NCBI GenBank assembly: GCA_963704515.1
Contig: OY969913.1
Coordinates: 2,666,001 to 2,730,000, forward strand
Length of the DNA: 64,000 bases
Reading direction: 5' to 3'
Origin: VRUE01 sp963704515
GTDB taxonomy: Bacteria > Actinomycetota > Thermoleophilia > Solirubrobacterales > 70-9
Under the pieces are notes generated by a model. That model made no database searches. It had not been told where the DNA came from and saw only the letters and a list, made by a program, of their open reading frames with translations. The position numbers and the translations under genes are program-made. Below, one piece after another: positions 1 to 7,324 of the stretch; the stretch's first letter is position 1; each line of letters opens with the position of its first letter.

Positions 1-1766
1 GCCTCCGGCGGGCCACTGCCGGGACGCTCGGTGACCGCCAGGCGCTCGAGGTGGGCGACGACGCCGGCCTCGGCGAGGACCGCGGCGACCACGTCGCCGA
101 TCCCGCCCTCGGCCCAGTGGTCCTCGACCGTGACGATCGCCCCGGTCTCGCGCGCGGCGGCGATCACCGCCCCGGCGTCGACCGGCTTGACCGAGTAGAG
201 GTCGATGACCCGCGCAGAAACGCCCTTGTCGGCCAGCGCGTCGGCGGCCTTGAGGCATTCGTGCAGGGTGATCCCGGCGCCGATCAACGTCACCTCGTCG
301 GCCGAGTCGGAGCGCAGCGTGCGGCTGCCGCCGATGCGGAACTCCTCGCCGGGCCCGTAGAGGACCGGCGTCTTTTCCCGCGTCGCGCGCAGGTAGCTGA
401 CCCCACGGTGCTGGCGCATCGCGTCAAGCAGGGCGACCGTCTGGTTGGCGTCGCTCGGGTAGAGGACGACGCTGCCGAGCACGGCGCGCAGCGAGGCGAT
501 GTCCTCGAGCGCCATCTGCGAAGGGCCGTCGGCGCCGATCGAGACGCCGACGTGCGAGCCGCAGAGCTTCAGGTCGGCGTCGGAGATCGCCCCCATGCGG
601 ACGAAGTCATAAGCGCGGCTGAGGAAGGCGCCGAAGGAGGAGGCGAAGGGCTTCCAGCCGCGCGTCTGCATGCCGATCGCCGAAGCGACCATCTGCTGCT
701 CGGCGATGTACATCTCAAAGAAGCGGTCCGGGTGCTTGGCGGCGAAGCGCTCGGCGTAGGTTGAGTTGCCGACCTCGCCATCGAGCGCGACCACCCGCTC
801 GTCGATCGAGCCGAGCCAGGCGAGCGCGTCGCCGTAGGCGCCGCGGCTGGCGACCTTCTCGCCGATCTCATAGCTGGGGCGCTCGACCTCGGCCCGGGCG
901 ATCTCGTACGGCTTCGGCTCGGGCGGCGCCTGCACCGCGACGCTCACCTCGCGCATCCCGCCCAGCTCCTCGATCGCCGCCTCCGCGTCGGGCAGCGGCT
1001 TGCCGTGCTGGTTCTCCTTGTCCTCGACCGCGGCGACGCCGGAACCCTTCTTGGTGCGGGCGAAGATCACCGCCGGGCGGTCCGCCTCGAGCGCCGCGGC
1101 GTAGGCCGCGTCGATCGCCTCGAGGTCGTGGCCGTCGATCTCCTGCACGTGCCACTCGCAGGCCGCGGCGCGCGCCGCCAGTTTCGAGGTGTCCCATTCG
1201 TGCATCGTCGGCCCGCGCTGGCCGAGCCGGTTGACGTCGACGATCGCGATCAGGTTGCGCAGCCCGGCGAAGCCGGCGTGCTCGAAGGCCTCCCACATCG
1301 AGCCCTCGGCCAGCTCGGAATCCCCGCAGAGGACCCAGGTGCGGAAGTCCGCCTGTTCCAGACGGGCTCCGGCGGTGGCGATGCCGACCGCGATCGGCAG
1401 GCCCTGGCCGAGCGAGCCGGTGGCGACGTCGACCCAGGGGATTTCGGGAGTCGGGTGGCCCTGCAGCCGCGAGCCGAACTCCCGAAAGGTGAGCAGCTCG
1501 GCGTCGTCAATCGCCCCGGCGGCCTTGTAGAGCGCGTAGAGCAGCGGCGAGGCGTGGCCCTTGGAGAAGACCAGGTGGTCATTGGCCTTGTTCTCCGGAG
1601 CGGCGAAGTCGTAGCGCAGGTACTTGCTGAAGAGGACCGCCATCAGGTCGGCCGCTGACATCCCCGAGGTGGGGTGGCCCGACCCGGCGGCGTCGGCCGC
1701 GCGGACCGCGTCGACGCGCAGCTGCTGTGCGAGCTCCCTCACAGGCCGGACTTTATCTGTCGTCAC
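1..1766 (-). CDS. tkt: Transketolase, animal-type, incomplete (C-terminus runs off the window start)
   Basis: Thiamine-diphosphate enzyme of the non-oxidative pentose phosphate pathway, moving two-carbon ketol units between sugar phosphates. About 588 codons are visible. The N-terminal half has the GSGHPTS, SKGHA and TGSLGQGL blocks and the ThDP/Mg site (GDSELAEGS then DVNRLGQ). The pyrimidine domain has ALDGEVGNST, YIAEQQM and GVSIGADGPSQMALED, and the C-terminal domain has IGAGITLHE and VEDHWAEGG. These blocks resemble the roughly 620-residue animal-type transketolases more than the 660-residue E. coli type, so about 30-35 residues are missing. The start is GTG at 1766, 12 nt after the nadA stop, with a second in-frame GTG at 1742. 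It probably shares a transcript with nadA. Confidence 0.93.
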   Translation of the reverse strand, partial: MTTDKVRPVRELAQQLRVDAVRAADAAGSGHPTSGMSAADLMAVLFSKYLRYDFAAPENKANDHLVFSKGHASPLLYALYKAAGAIDDAELLTFREFGSRLQGHPTPEIPWVDVATGSLGQGLPIAVGIATAGARLEQADFRTWVLCGDSELAEGSMWEAFEHAGFAGLRNLIAIVDVNRLGQRGPTMHEWDTSKLAARAAACEWHVQEIDGHDLEAIDAAYAAALEADRPAVIFARTKKGSGVAAVEDKENQHGKPLPDAEAAIEELGGMREVSVAVQAPPEPKPYEIARAEVERPSYEIGEKVASRGAYGDALAWLGSIDERVVALDGEVGNSTYAERFAAKHPDRFFEMYIAEQQMVASAIGMQTRGWKPFASSFGAFLSRAYDFVRMGAISDADLKLCGSHVGVSIGADGPSQMALEDIASLRAVLGSVVLYPSDANQTVALLDAMRQHRGVSYLRATREKTPVLYGPGEEFRIGGSRTLRSDSADEVTLIGAGITLHECLKAADALADKGVSARVIDLYSVKPVDAGAVIAAARETGAIVTVEDHWAEGGIGDVVAAVLAEAGVVAHLERLAVTERPGSGPPE

Positions 1767-1778
1767 CGAATCTCGGCG

Positions 1779-2792
1779 CTAGCCGATCGCGACCATGCGC
1801 TCGATCGGCAGCTTCGCCCGCGCGGCGATCTCGGCCGGCACGCTGACCTCGAACTTCGTCTCGCGCAGGGCATCGCGCAGCTTCGGCAGGGTGATCATCT
1901 TCATGTACTTGCAGAGCGCCATCCGGTTGGCCTCGATCAGGCTGGCCCGCGGCGCGACCTGGTGCAGCGGGTGCAGCATCCCGTTCTCGGTGGCGACGAT
2001 GTACTCGCCATCCGGGTTGCTCTTCAGATGGTCGATCATCCCGCCGGTGGAGAGCATGTGCACGCCCTCCGGCTCGATTTCCCCGGCGGCGACGTACTCC
2101 ATGACCTGGGTGACGCAGCCGCACTCGGGGTGGACGAGGAAGTCGGCGTCGGGGTGGGCGGCGCGCTGCGCGGCGATGTCGTCGGGGCGGATGCCGGCGT
2201 GGACGTGGCACTCGCCGGGCCAGACGTGCATCCGCTTGCCGGTCATCCGCTCGACGTAGGAGCCGAGCCACATGTCGGGGCCGAAGAGGATCTCGGTGTC
2301 GGGGCCCTGCTCGCGGAGGATGTGCTCGACCACCTTGACCGCGTTGGAGGAGGTGCAGCAGTAGTCGGTCTCGGCCTTCACCTCGGCCGAGGTGTTGACG
2401 TACATGACGACCACCGCGCCGGGACTGTGGCGGGCCTTCCAGTTGCGCAGCTCGCTCGCCGTGATCGAGTCGGCCAGCGAGCAGCCGGCGTCGAGGTCGG
2501 GGATCAGGACCGTCTTCTCGGGCGAGAGGATCGCGGCGGTCTCGGCCATGAAGTGGACGCCGCAGAAGGCGATCGTCGCGGCGCCCGAGGCCGCCGCCTG
2601 GCGCGAGAGGCCGAGCGAGTCGCCGACGAAGTCGGCCACGTCCTGGACCTCGGCCACCTGGTAGTTGTGGGCGAGGATCACCGCGTCGCGCTCGCGCGCC
2701 AGGGCGCGCACCTCGGCGCTCAGCTCCTCGATCTCCCTGGGCGAGAGGTCGAGGACGGAAACGGGTTCGTTGATCGTAGGCAGCTCTCTCAT
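1779..2792 (-). CDS. nadA: Quinolinate synthase NadA
   Basis: [4Fe-4S] enzyme condensing iminoaspartate with dihydroxyacetone phosphate to quinolinate, the NAD precursor used by NadC. The 337-residue length is normal. The three expected cluster cysteines are C103 (DAGCSLAD), C224 (HPECGC) and C293 (MALCKYMKMI). Family blocks AHNYQ (41-45), FCGVHFMAET (76-85) and CTSSNA (146-151) are present. It starts at ATG 2792, divergent from the glycosylase gene, and is followed 12 nt downstream by transketolase. nadC lies about 2 kb away in another unit and no nadB is in the window. Confidence 0.96.
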   Translation of the reverse strand: MRELPTINEPVSVLDLSPREIEELSAEVRALARERDAVILAHNYQVAEVQDVADFVGDSLGLSRQAAASGAATIAFCGVHFMAETAAILSPEKTVLIPDLDAGCSLADSITASELRNWKARHSPGAVVVMYVNTSAEVKAETDYCCTSSNAVKVVEHILREQGPDTEILFGPDMWLGSYVERMTGKRMHVWPGECHVHAGIRPDDIAAQRAAHPDADFLVHPECGCVTQVMEYVAAGEIEPEGVHMLSTGGMIDHLKSNPDGEYIVATENGMLHPLHQVAPRASLIEANRMALCKYMKMITLPKLRDALRETKFEVSVPAEIAARAKLPIERMVAIG

Positions 2793-2805
2793 GGCGTTGC
2801 CTCAG

Positions 2806-2823
2806 GAGGCCCGAACGGGCCTC
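2806..2823 (-). promoter_or_regulatory. Small hairpin in the nadA leader
   Basis: Perfect 7-bp arms (GAGGCCC / GGGCCTC) around a 4-nt loop, 14 nt upstream of the nadA start. This would fold in the nadA 5' leader and could hide or space the ribosome site. There is no T-run, so it is not a clear terminator. The surrounding 107-bp region (2793-2899) must hold the divergent promoters of nadA and the DNA glycosylase gene; I could not place -35/-10 boxes convincingly. Confidence 0.35.
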
Positions 2824-2899
2824 GATTCTCGGATGTTCGCTGGCATGGCCTTGGCCTGAGTCCAGTCGAATGAACTGATTTCGAGTCTACTCTCTCGAC

Positions 2900-3745
2900 A
2901 TGCCGGAGCTCCCCGAGGTCGAGATCACAGCGCGGCGCCTCGATGCCGCGCTGCGCGGCGCGACCGTCGAGTCGGCACTGGCCACCGGGATGAACGTGAT
3001 GAAGACCTTCGAGCCGCCGCTCGAGGCGCTGGCCGGTCGCGAGCTGACGGGTGTGCGGCGGATCGGCAAGATGCCCGTGGTCGAGTTCGGCGACCTCGCC
3101 CTGCTGATCCACCTGATGTCGGCCGGCCGCCTGCGCGTCTTCGAGAAGCGGGCCTCGCTTAAAGACCGAGCCTCGCGGGTCCTGATCCGGCTCGAGGACG
3201 GCCGCGAGCTGCGCCTGCGCGAGTTCGGCACCAAGCAGCGAGCCTGGGCCAAGCTGCTCCCCAGCGGCGCGGTCGCAGAGGACGAGTCGGTCACCAGGCT
3301 CGGCCCCGAAGCCTGGCCAGCCCCGCCGCTGGATGACTTTGCGTCCCTGATCGACCAGCCAAGGCACCTCCACCCCCTCCTCCGCCACCAGGCCGACATC
3401 TCCGGCATCGGCCGCTCCTGGGTGGACGAGATCCTCTGGGAGGCCAAGCTTTCCCCCTTCAAGAAGGGCTCGGAGCTCAGCGAAGACGAGACCGAGCGCC
3501 TGCATGCCGCCCTCCACGTCCTCGGCGACGCGATCGACCACTACGAGGCGACGATCGGCGAGCAGCTGCCGGACAAGGTGCCGATGCCGCTCCGAGTCCA
3601 CAGGCGGGAGGGCGAGCCCTGCCCGCGCTGCGGGACGACGATCGAGGCGGTCTACTTCTCCGAGCACCAGACGAACTACTGTCCGAAGGAGCAAACCGGA
3701 GGGCGCGTCCTCAAGGACCGGCGGCTCTCGCGGTTGCTCAAGTGA
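2900..3745 (+). CDS. mutM: Fpg/Nei-family DNA glycosylase with an altered zinc finger
   Basis: Base-excision repair glycosylase/AP lyase for oxidised bases. The mature N-terminus after Met removal is PELPEVE (Pro2 nucleophile, Glu3), with catalytic-loop Lys57 (RIGK) and an HLM element at 71-73. The H2TH region (GIGRSWVDEILW, 169-180) and a C-terminal beta-hairpin finger follow. The finger has C241, C244 and C261, but the fourth ligand position (264) is Glu, in YCPKEQ where the family normally has YCPxCQ, and position 257 is Gln where Fpg usually has a DNA-phosphate-binding Arg. Family membership is certain; whether it is an 8-oxoG enzyme or a paralogue with other specificity is not. It is convergent with nadC. 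Confidence 0.88.
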   Translation: MPELPEVEITARRLDAALRGATVESALATGMNVMKTFEPPLEALAGRELTGVRRIGKMPVVEFGDLALLIHLMSAGRLRVFEKRASLKDRASRVLIRLEDGRELRLREFGTKQRAWAKLLPSGAVAEDESVTRLGPEAWPAPPLDDFASLIDQPRHLHPLLRHQADISGIGRSWVDEILWEAKLSPFKKGSELSEDETERLHAALHVLGDAIDHYEATIGEQLPDKVPMPLRVHRREGEPCPRCGTTIEAVYFSEHQTNYCPKEQTGGRVLKDRRLSRLLK

Positions 3746-3757
3746 CGGTGCGCCGGG

Positions 3758-3866
3758 GCGCGGAGGGGCGGGCACCCCTCCCTCGGAACCCGCGGCGGAA
3801 TCTCAGTCAGGGCTCTTTTCTCACGCGCTCACAAGTTCCGCTGGAGGGGTGCCCGCCCCTCCGCGC
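3758..3866. repeat. Long inverted repeat between convergent genes (copy A)
   Basis: Arms 3758-3781 and 3843-3866 are a perfect 24-bp inverted repeat, extended inward by a 6-bp pair (3784-3789 with 3835-3840). It starts 12 nt after the glycosylase stop and ends 2 nt before the nadC stop, filling the whole intergenic space. It could act as a two-way terminator, but arms this long and GC-rich without a clean T-run, together with similar structures near 8.8, 13.3 and 16.9 kb, suggest a dispersed palindromic element. Confidence 0.8.
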
Positions 3867-3868
3867 AA

Positions 3869-4720
3869 CTACGAGGCTTCGATGAGCATCGAGAAGTCGA
3901 GGGTTGGGGCCGAGTGGGTTAGCGCTCCTACGGAGATGAAGTCGACGCCAGCTTCAGCGATCCCTCGCACTGTCTCGAGATTCACTCCGCCAGAGGCCTC
4001 CAGGGACGGGGGCTTGCCGGCCGGGGCGTTTTCATCGCGGAGCTTCACCGCCGCTTGGAGGGTGACGGGGTCCATGTTGTCGAGGAGGAGGACGTCAGCT
4101 CCGGTGCCTAGGGCGTAGGCGACCTCGTCGAGGTTGCGGCACTCGACCTCGACGGCTAGGTCCGGATGCTTGGCCCGGGCCGCATGGACCGCTTTGGCCA
4201 AGCCACCGGCCATCGCGATGTGGTTCTCCTTGATCAGGATCGCGTCGTAGAGGCCCATGCGGTGGTTGCGACCGCCGCCGGCGAGCACGGCGGCCTTCTC
4301 CAGGGCTCGCAGACCCGGGGTCGTCTTGCGCGTATCGAGAATCGCAGCACCGGTGCCCGCCACCGCCTCGACAAACCGCGCGGTGAGCGTCGCCACCCCT
4401 GAGAGATGGCCAAGAAAGTTGAGCGCGGTCCGCTCAGCCGCAAGCAGCCCACGAGCCCACCCACTGGCAAACAGCACCTCCGCCGGCACCCCGTCCCGCC
4501 ACTGCCCCTCAACGACGAGGTTGTCCACGTCCTCAACCCCACACTGCCGCATCACCTCTGCAACCACGCCAAGCCCAAACACGACCCCAGGCTGCTTCTG
4601 CACAACCCGAGCCCGCCCCCGAGCACCCTCAGGCACAGTCGCCTCGGCCGTCACGTCCCCAGTGCCAAGATCCTCCGCCAGCGCCCGAGCGACGACGTCC
4701 TCCAAGCTGAAGCCATTCAT
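3869..4720 (-). CDS. nadC: Nicotinate-nucleotide pyrophosphorylase (carboxylating) NadC
   Basis: Quinolinate phosphoribosyltransferase: quinolinate plus PRPP gives nicotinate mononucleotide, CO2 and pyrophosphate. The 283-residue length is normal. Hallmarks are DTRKTTPG (129-136), the RNHRMGL loop (151-157), KENHI (164-168), EVECRN (191-196), LLDNM (212-216), EASGGVN (241-247) and VGALTHS (264-270). The start is ATG 4720. The upstream region (4734-4807) carries five CAAGTAG-like repeats also found around the promoter of the neighbouring AlbA regulator, so control by that protein is possible. nadA is nearby but in another transcription unit. Confidence 0.96.
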   Translation of the reverse strand: MNGFSLEDVVARALAEDLGTGDVTAEATVPEGARGRARVVQKQPGVVFGLGVVAEVMRQCGVEDVDNLVVEGQWRDGVPAEVLFASGWARGLLAAERTALNFLGHLSGVATLTARFVEAVAGTGAAILDTRKTTPGLRALEKAAVLAGGGRNHRMGLYDAILIKENHIAMAGGLAKAVHAARAKHPDLAVEVECRNLDEVAYALGTGADVLLLDNMDPVTLQAAVKLRDENAPAGKPPSLEASGGVNLETVRGIAEAGVDFISVGALTHSAPTLDFSMLIEAS

Positions 4721-4733
4721 CCCAACATGCTCA

Positions 4734-4807
4734 TTTCAAGTAGAAGTGCCCATTTGCAGGAACATTTCAAGTCTCGTTTCAAGTAGTTGCAAGTAGAACA
4801 CAAGTAG
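4734..4807. promoter_or_regulatory. Cluster of CAAGTAG repeats upstream of nadC
   Basis: CAAGTAG occurs exactly at 4737-4743, 4780-4786, 4790-4796 and 4801-4807, with a partial copy (CAAGTC) at 4768-4773. The last four are spaced 10-12 nt, close to one helical turn. The stretch is AT-richer than its surroundings and lies 17-87 nt upstream of the nadC start and directly after the stop of the AlbA regulator gene. The same motif, extended to TGCAAGTAGA, forms an inverted repeat in front of the regulator itself at 6222-6257. The layout suggests regulator binding sites; binding is inference. Confidence 0.6.
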
Positions 4808-6217
4808 CTAGCGGGCCTTCAACTGCCAATAGGCACGGGGGTCCCGGCGGGATTTACCCACCCACTCCACGATTCCCGCCTCCTTGAGCATGTTGAGTTC
4901 CCGCTGCACGACCGGTCTCGACGCTCCCAGGACGTTCGTCAGGTCGCCGGTGCTCATCCGTCCTTCGGAGCGCAGGGCCCTGCTGATCGCGCGTGCCTGC
5001 TCAGGCAATCGTTCCTCCAACTTCCGGTCGACGGGCTCGGCCAGGAGCTGCAGCTCGACGCTCCCCGAGGTCTGCCTGTATACGGGATCGGTCAGGCCCG
5101 CGTGCCTCATCTCCTCGAACATGCGGCGAATCCCCTCGCCGAGCTCCTGTCCGAGACTGAGGTCGGCGCAGACCCGGGCAATGCGAGGGTTGCGGGCGAA
5201 GCGCATGGCCTGCAGGGGGTCGCTCAGGTCAACTAGGCCCGGGAAGCGTCCTGGGCTTGAAATCTCGATCCGGTCGTCGAATATGTCAACGCGAATGTGG
5301 TCGCCCGCCATGCTGTAGGAGCGATGCACGGCCGCGTTGACGATGCCCTCGAGCCACGCGTCCTCAGGCACGAGCGGCACGTCCTCGAACGACCCCTCGG
5401 ACCCGAGAGCCCGCCGAGTCGGCTGCAGGCGCCTGATCGCCGCTCGGGCGTCCGCCAGCTGCTTTGGGATCGGGCCTTCGAGCTTGACGTCGGCAATCAG
5501 CTGCTGGCGAGCCCCGGAGCCACGCTCTTGACCTCGGTATCGCAGCACCCTGACGAAGGCCTCGGGCAGGAGCGCCTGTGGCGATTCAGCGAAGAGGAGA
5601 CAACCGGCGATCGTCAGCTCGTCGTCCAAAGCCAGCCCCCGGGCGCGCAGTAGACGAGGCGGATCAGGCGCGCCGACGGCGATCGCGTAGCTCTCGAGGA
5701 GCGCCTGTTCGACCGCCTCCAACGAAACCCCCGATGGACCGGCCTCATAGCTCGACTGCCCCTTGTCGTAGAGGAGCTCTTGCCGCTGAGCGAAGCTGAG
5801 TTTTCGGTTCTCGTCTCCGACACGCAGAAAGACCTCGTCCCTCTGGTTGGCGTGAACCGAATCGCTTGGCTCGACTTCGAAGACAAGCAACTCGTTCAGG
5901 CCGCCCTTGCCGTCGATGCACTGGACCAGTTGGGGCCTCGTCCGGACCGGAGGAGCACAAAAATCGACATTCGCCTGGAATTGGGCGTTTCGGCGCTCCA
6001 GGTTGCCATCCGTTCCCTCGATCTCTCCGTCCGAAATGCCGACGACCACGACCCCGCCGTCCGCATTTGCAAAGCCGATCAGCGTGTTGGCCAGGTCGCG
6101 CGGCGCGATCCTGGCCGACTTTCTCTCCAGCCACTGATCCTCGTCGATGCCGGCAAGCTCGTCTCCGACCTCCTGTAGGGGGGCATTGAGGGCATTTTCA
6201 ACGTCAATCGTTCCCAT
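4808..6217 (-). CDS. AlbA-domain / GHKL-ATPase / winged-helix transcriptional regulator
   Basis: Putative DNA-binding ATPase of about 469 residues. The N-terminal AlbA_2 (Schlafen-like) domain, about residues 20-130, shows DQWLERKSAR and FANADGGVVVVGI. The middle carries a degenerate GHKL ATPase module, with EGIVNAAVHRSY as N-box, DRIEISSPGRFPG as G1-like box and GQELGEGIRRMFEEM as G2-like box. The C-terminus has a winged helix (MSTGDLTNVLGASRPVVQRE) ending in a YWQL strand. I prefer ATG 6217 because an earlier in-frame ATG (6232) lies inside the operator-like inverted repeat. Repeated CAAGTAG motifs on both sides suggest autoregulation and control of nadC. Such proteins are also scattered in mobile and defence contexts. 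Confidence 0.8.
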   Translation of the reverse strand: MGTIDVENALNAPLQEVGDELAGIDEDQWLERKSARIAPRDLANTLIGFANADGGVVVVGISDGEIEGTDGNLERRNAQFQANVDFCAPPVRTRPQLVQCIDGKGGLNELLVFEVEPSDSVHANQRDEVFLRVGDENRKLSFAQRQELLYDKGQSSYEAGPSGVSLEAVEQALLESYAIAVGAPDPPRLLRARGLALDDELTIAGCLLFAESPQALLPEAFVRVLRYRGQERGSGARQQLIADVKLEGPIPKQLADARAAIRRLQPTRRALGSEGSFEDVPLVPEDAWLEGIVNAAVHRSYSMAGDHIRVDIFDDRIEISSPGRFPGLVDLSDPLQAMRFARNPRIARVCADLSLGQELGEGIRRMFEEMRHAGLTDPVYRQTSGSVELQLLAEPVDRKLEERLPEQARAISRALRSEGRMSTGDLTNVLGASRPVVQRELNMLKEAGIVEWVGKSRRDPRAYWQLKAR

Positions 6218-6221
6218 ATTG

Positions 6222-6257
6222 TCTACTTGCAATTATTGCATGTAGCCTGCAAGTAGA
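6222..6257. promoter_or_regulatory. Operator-like inverted repeat upstream of the AlbA regulator
   Basis: TCTACTTGCA (6222-6231) and TGCAAGTAGA (6248-6257) are perfect 10-bp inverted repeats 16 nt apart, with a degenerate third copy (TGCATGTAG, 6237-6245) between them. The left arm ends 4 nt upstream of the preferred ATG at 6217, so a bound protein would block transcription or translation. The core matches the CAAGTAG repeats in front of nadC. Confidence 0.65.
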
Positions 6258-6311
6258 ACTCGGGCGATCGCAATCTCACGCGCCCACAGCATTCGGCGTT
6301 TAATCCCCTGA

Positions 6312-6776
6312 GTGACCGCGCTGCCGCCGTTCCAGAATCTGCTTGACGACCACGCCTCCGACGTGATGGGCGTCCTGCGCGGCGCCGTCGGGCGGACCGA
6401 CGCCGAGGACTGCTTTCAGGAGACCTTTCTGGCGGCGCTGCGTGCCTACCCGAAGCTCGGCGACGCGAGCAACCTGCGGGGATGGCTGCTGACGATCGCG
6501 CAGCGCAAGGCGATCGACCACCACCGGGCTAACGGCAAGCGCCCAATTCCGGTGGCTGAGGTCGTCGAAGTCGCGGTCGAGGACCCGCTGCCGGCCGGCA
6601 ACGGCGTTTGGGAGCTGGTCGGTGGGCTGCCGCCGAAGCAGCGGGCCGCGGTCGCTCTGCGCTACGCCTGCGATCTGCCCCACGCGGAGATCGCGGCGGC
6701 GCTCGGCTGCTCGCCGGAGGCGGCGCGGCGCAGCCTGCACGAGGGGATCAAGCGACTGAGGAAGGAGCTCGCATGA
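6312..6776 (+). CDS. ECF-type RNA polymerase sigma factor
   Basis: Short sigma-70 family protein (154 residues). Region 2 spans about residues 14-75, with DCFQETFLAAL and LRGWLLTIAQRKAIDHHRA. Region 4 spans about 104-150, with LPPKQRAAVALRY and HAEIAAALGCSPEAARRSLHEG as the helix-turn-helix. There is no anti-sigma gene next to it. The GTG start is at 6312. Its end overlaps the ATG of the ogt-like gene by 4 nt (ATGA), so the two are translationally coupled and the sigma factor may serve an alkylation-stress response; that role is inference. Confidence 0.88.
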   Translation: MTALPPFQNLLDDHASDVMGVLRGAVGRTDAEDCFQETFLAALRAYPKLGDASNLRGWLLTIAQRKAIDHHRANGKRPIPVAEVVEVAVEDPLPAGNGVWELVGGLPPKQRAAVALRYACDLPHAEIAAALGCSPEAARRSLHEGIKRLRKELA

Positions 6777-7324
6777 GGGCATCGCTGCAACGGCTGGCCG
6801 AGCGCGCCGACGCCGAGGGGCTGCTCGACGTCGCCTACGCCGGCGTCGACTCTCCCTTCGGCACGCTGTTCGTTGCCGAGACGCGGCGCGGCCTGGTCAA
6901 GCTGAGCCTGCCCAACTACGACGCCGACGAGGCGCTGGAGGAACTGGCGCGCGAGGTCTCGCCCCGCGTCCTCGAGGCGCCCGCCAAGCTCGACCAGGCG
7001 CGGCGCGAGCTCGACCTCTACTTCGAGGGCCGGCTGACCGAGTTCGAGCTGCCGATCGATTGGCGGCTGACCGGCGGCTTCCGCGGCAAGGTGCAGCATG
7101 CGATCGCCCGCATCCCCTACGGCCAGACCCGCACCTACACCGACCTGGCGCGCAGCGCCGGCAACGAGCGCGCCGTGCGCGCCGCCGGCACCGCCTGCGG
7201 CACCAACCCGCTGCCGATCGTCGTCCCCTGCCACCGCGTCCTGCGCACCGGTGGCGCGCTCGGCAACTATGGCGGCGGCGTGCCGATGAAGGAGGCGCTG
7301 CTGAAGCTCGAGGGCGTGCTCTAG
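6773..7324 (+). CDS. ogt: Methylated-DNA--protein-cysteine methyltransferase
   Basis: Suicidal repair protein moving the O6-alkyl group from guanine to its own cysteine. The 183 residues have a C-terminal DNA-binding domain: FRGKVQHAIARIPYGQTRTY, then RAVRAAGTACGTNPLPI, and the active-site PCHRV with Cys. The GGALGNYGGG loop closes the fold. It begins at ATG 6773, overlapping the sigma factor stop. Its own TAG stop shares the tetranucleotide CTAG (7321-7324) with the stop of the hydrolase on the other strand. Confidence 0.94.
   Translation: MRASLQRLAERADAEGLLDVAYAGVDSPFGTLFVAETRRGLVKLSLPNYDADEALEELAREVSPRVLEAPAKLDQARRELDLYFEGRLTEFELPIDWRLTGGFRGKVQHAIARIPYGQTRTYTDLARSAGNERAVRAAGTACGTNPLPIVVPCHRVLRTGGALGNYGGGVPMKEALLKLEGVL

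Noticed and set aside
51..764. Plus-strand frame opposite transketolase
   Set aside because: High-GC DNA gives long antisense frames; this one has no recognisable domain while the minus-strand protein is clear.
1674..2873. 399-codon plus-strand frame opposite nadA
   Set aside because: Asp/Val/Gly/Leu-rich shadow with no family features.
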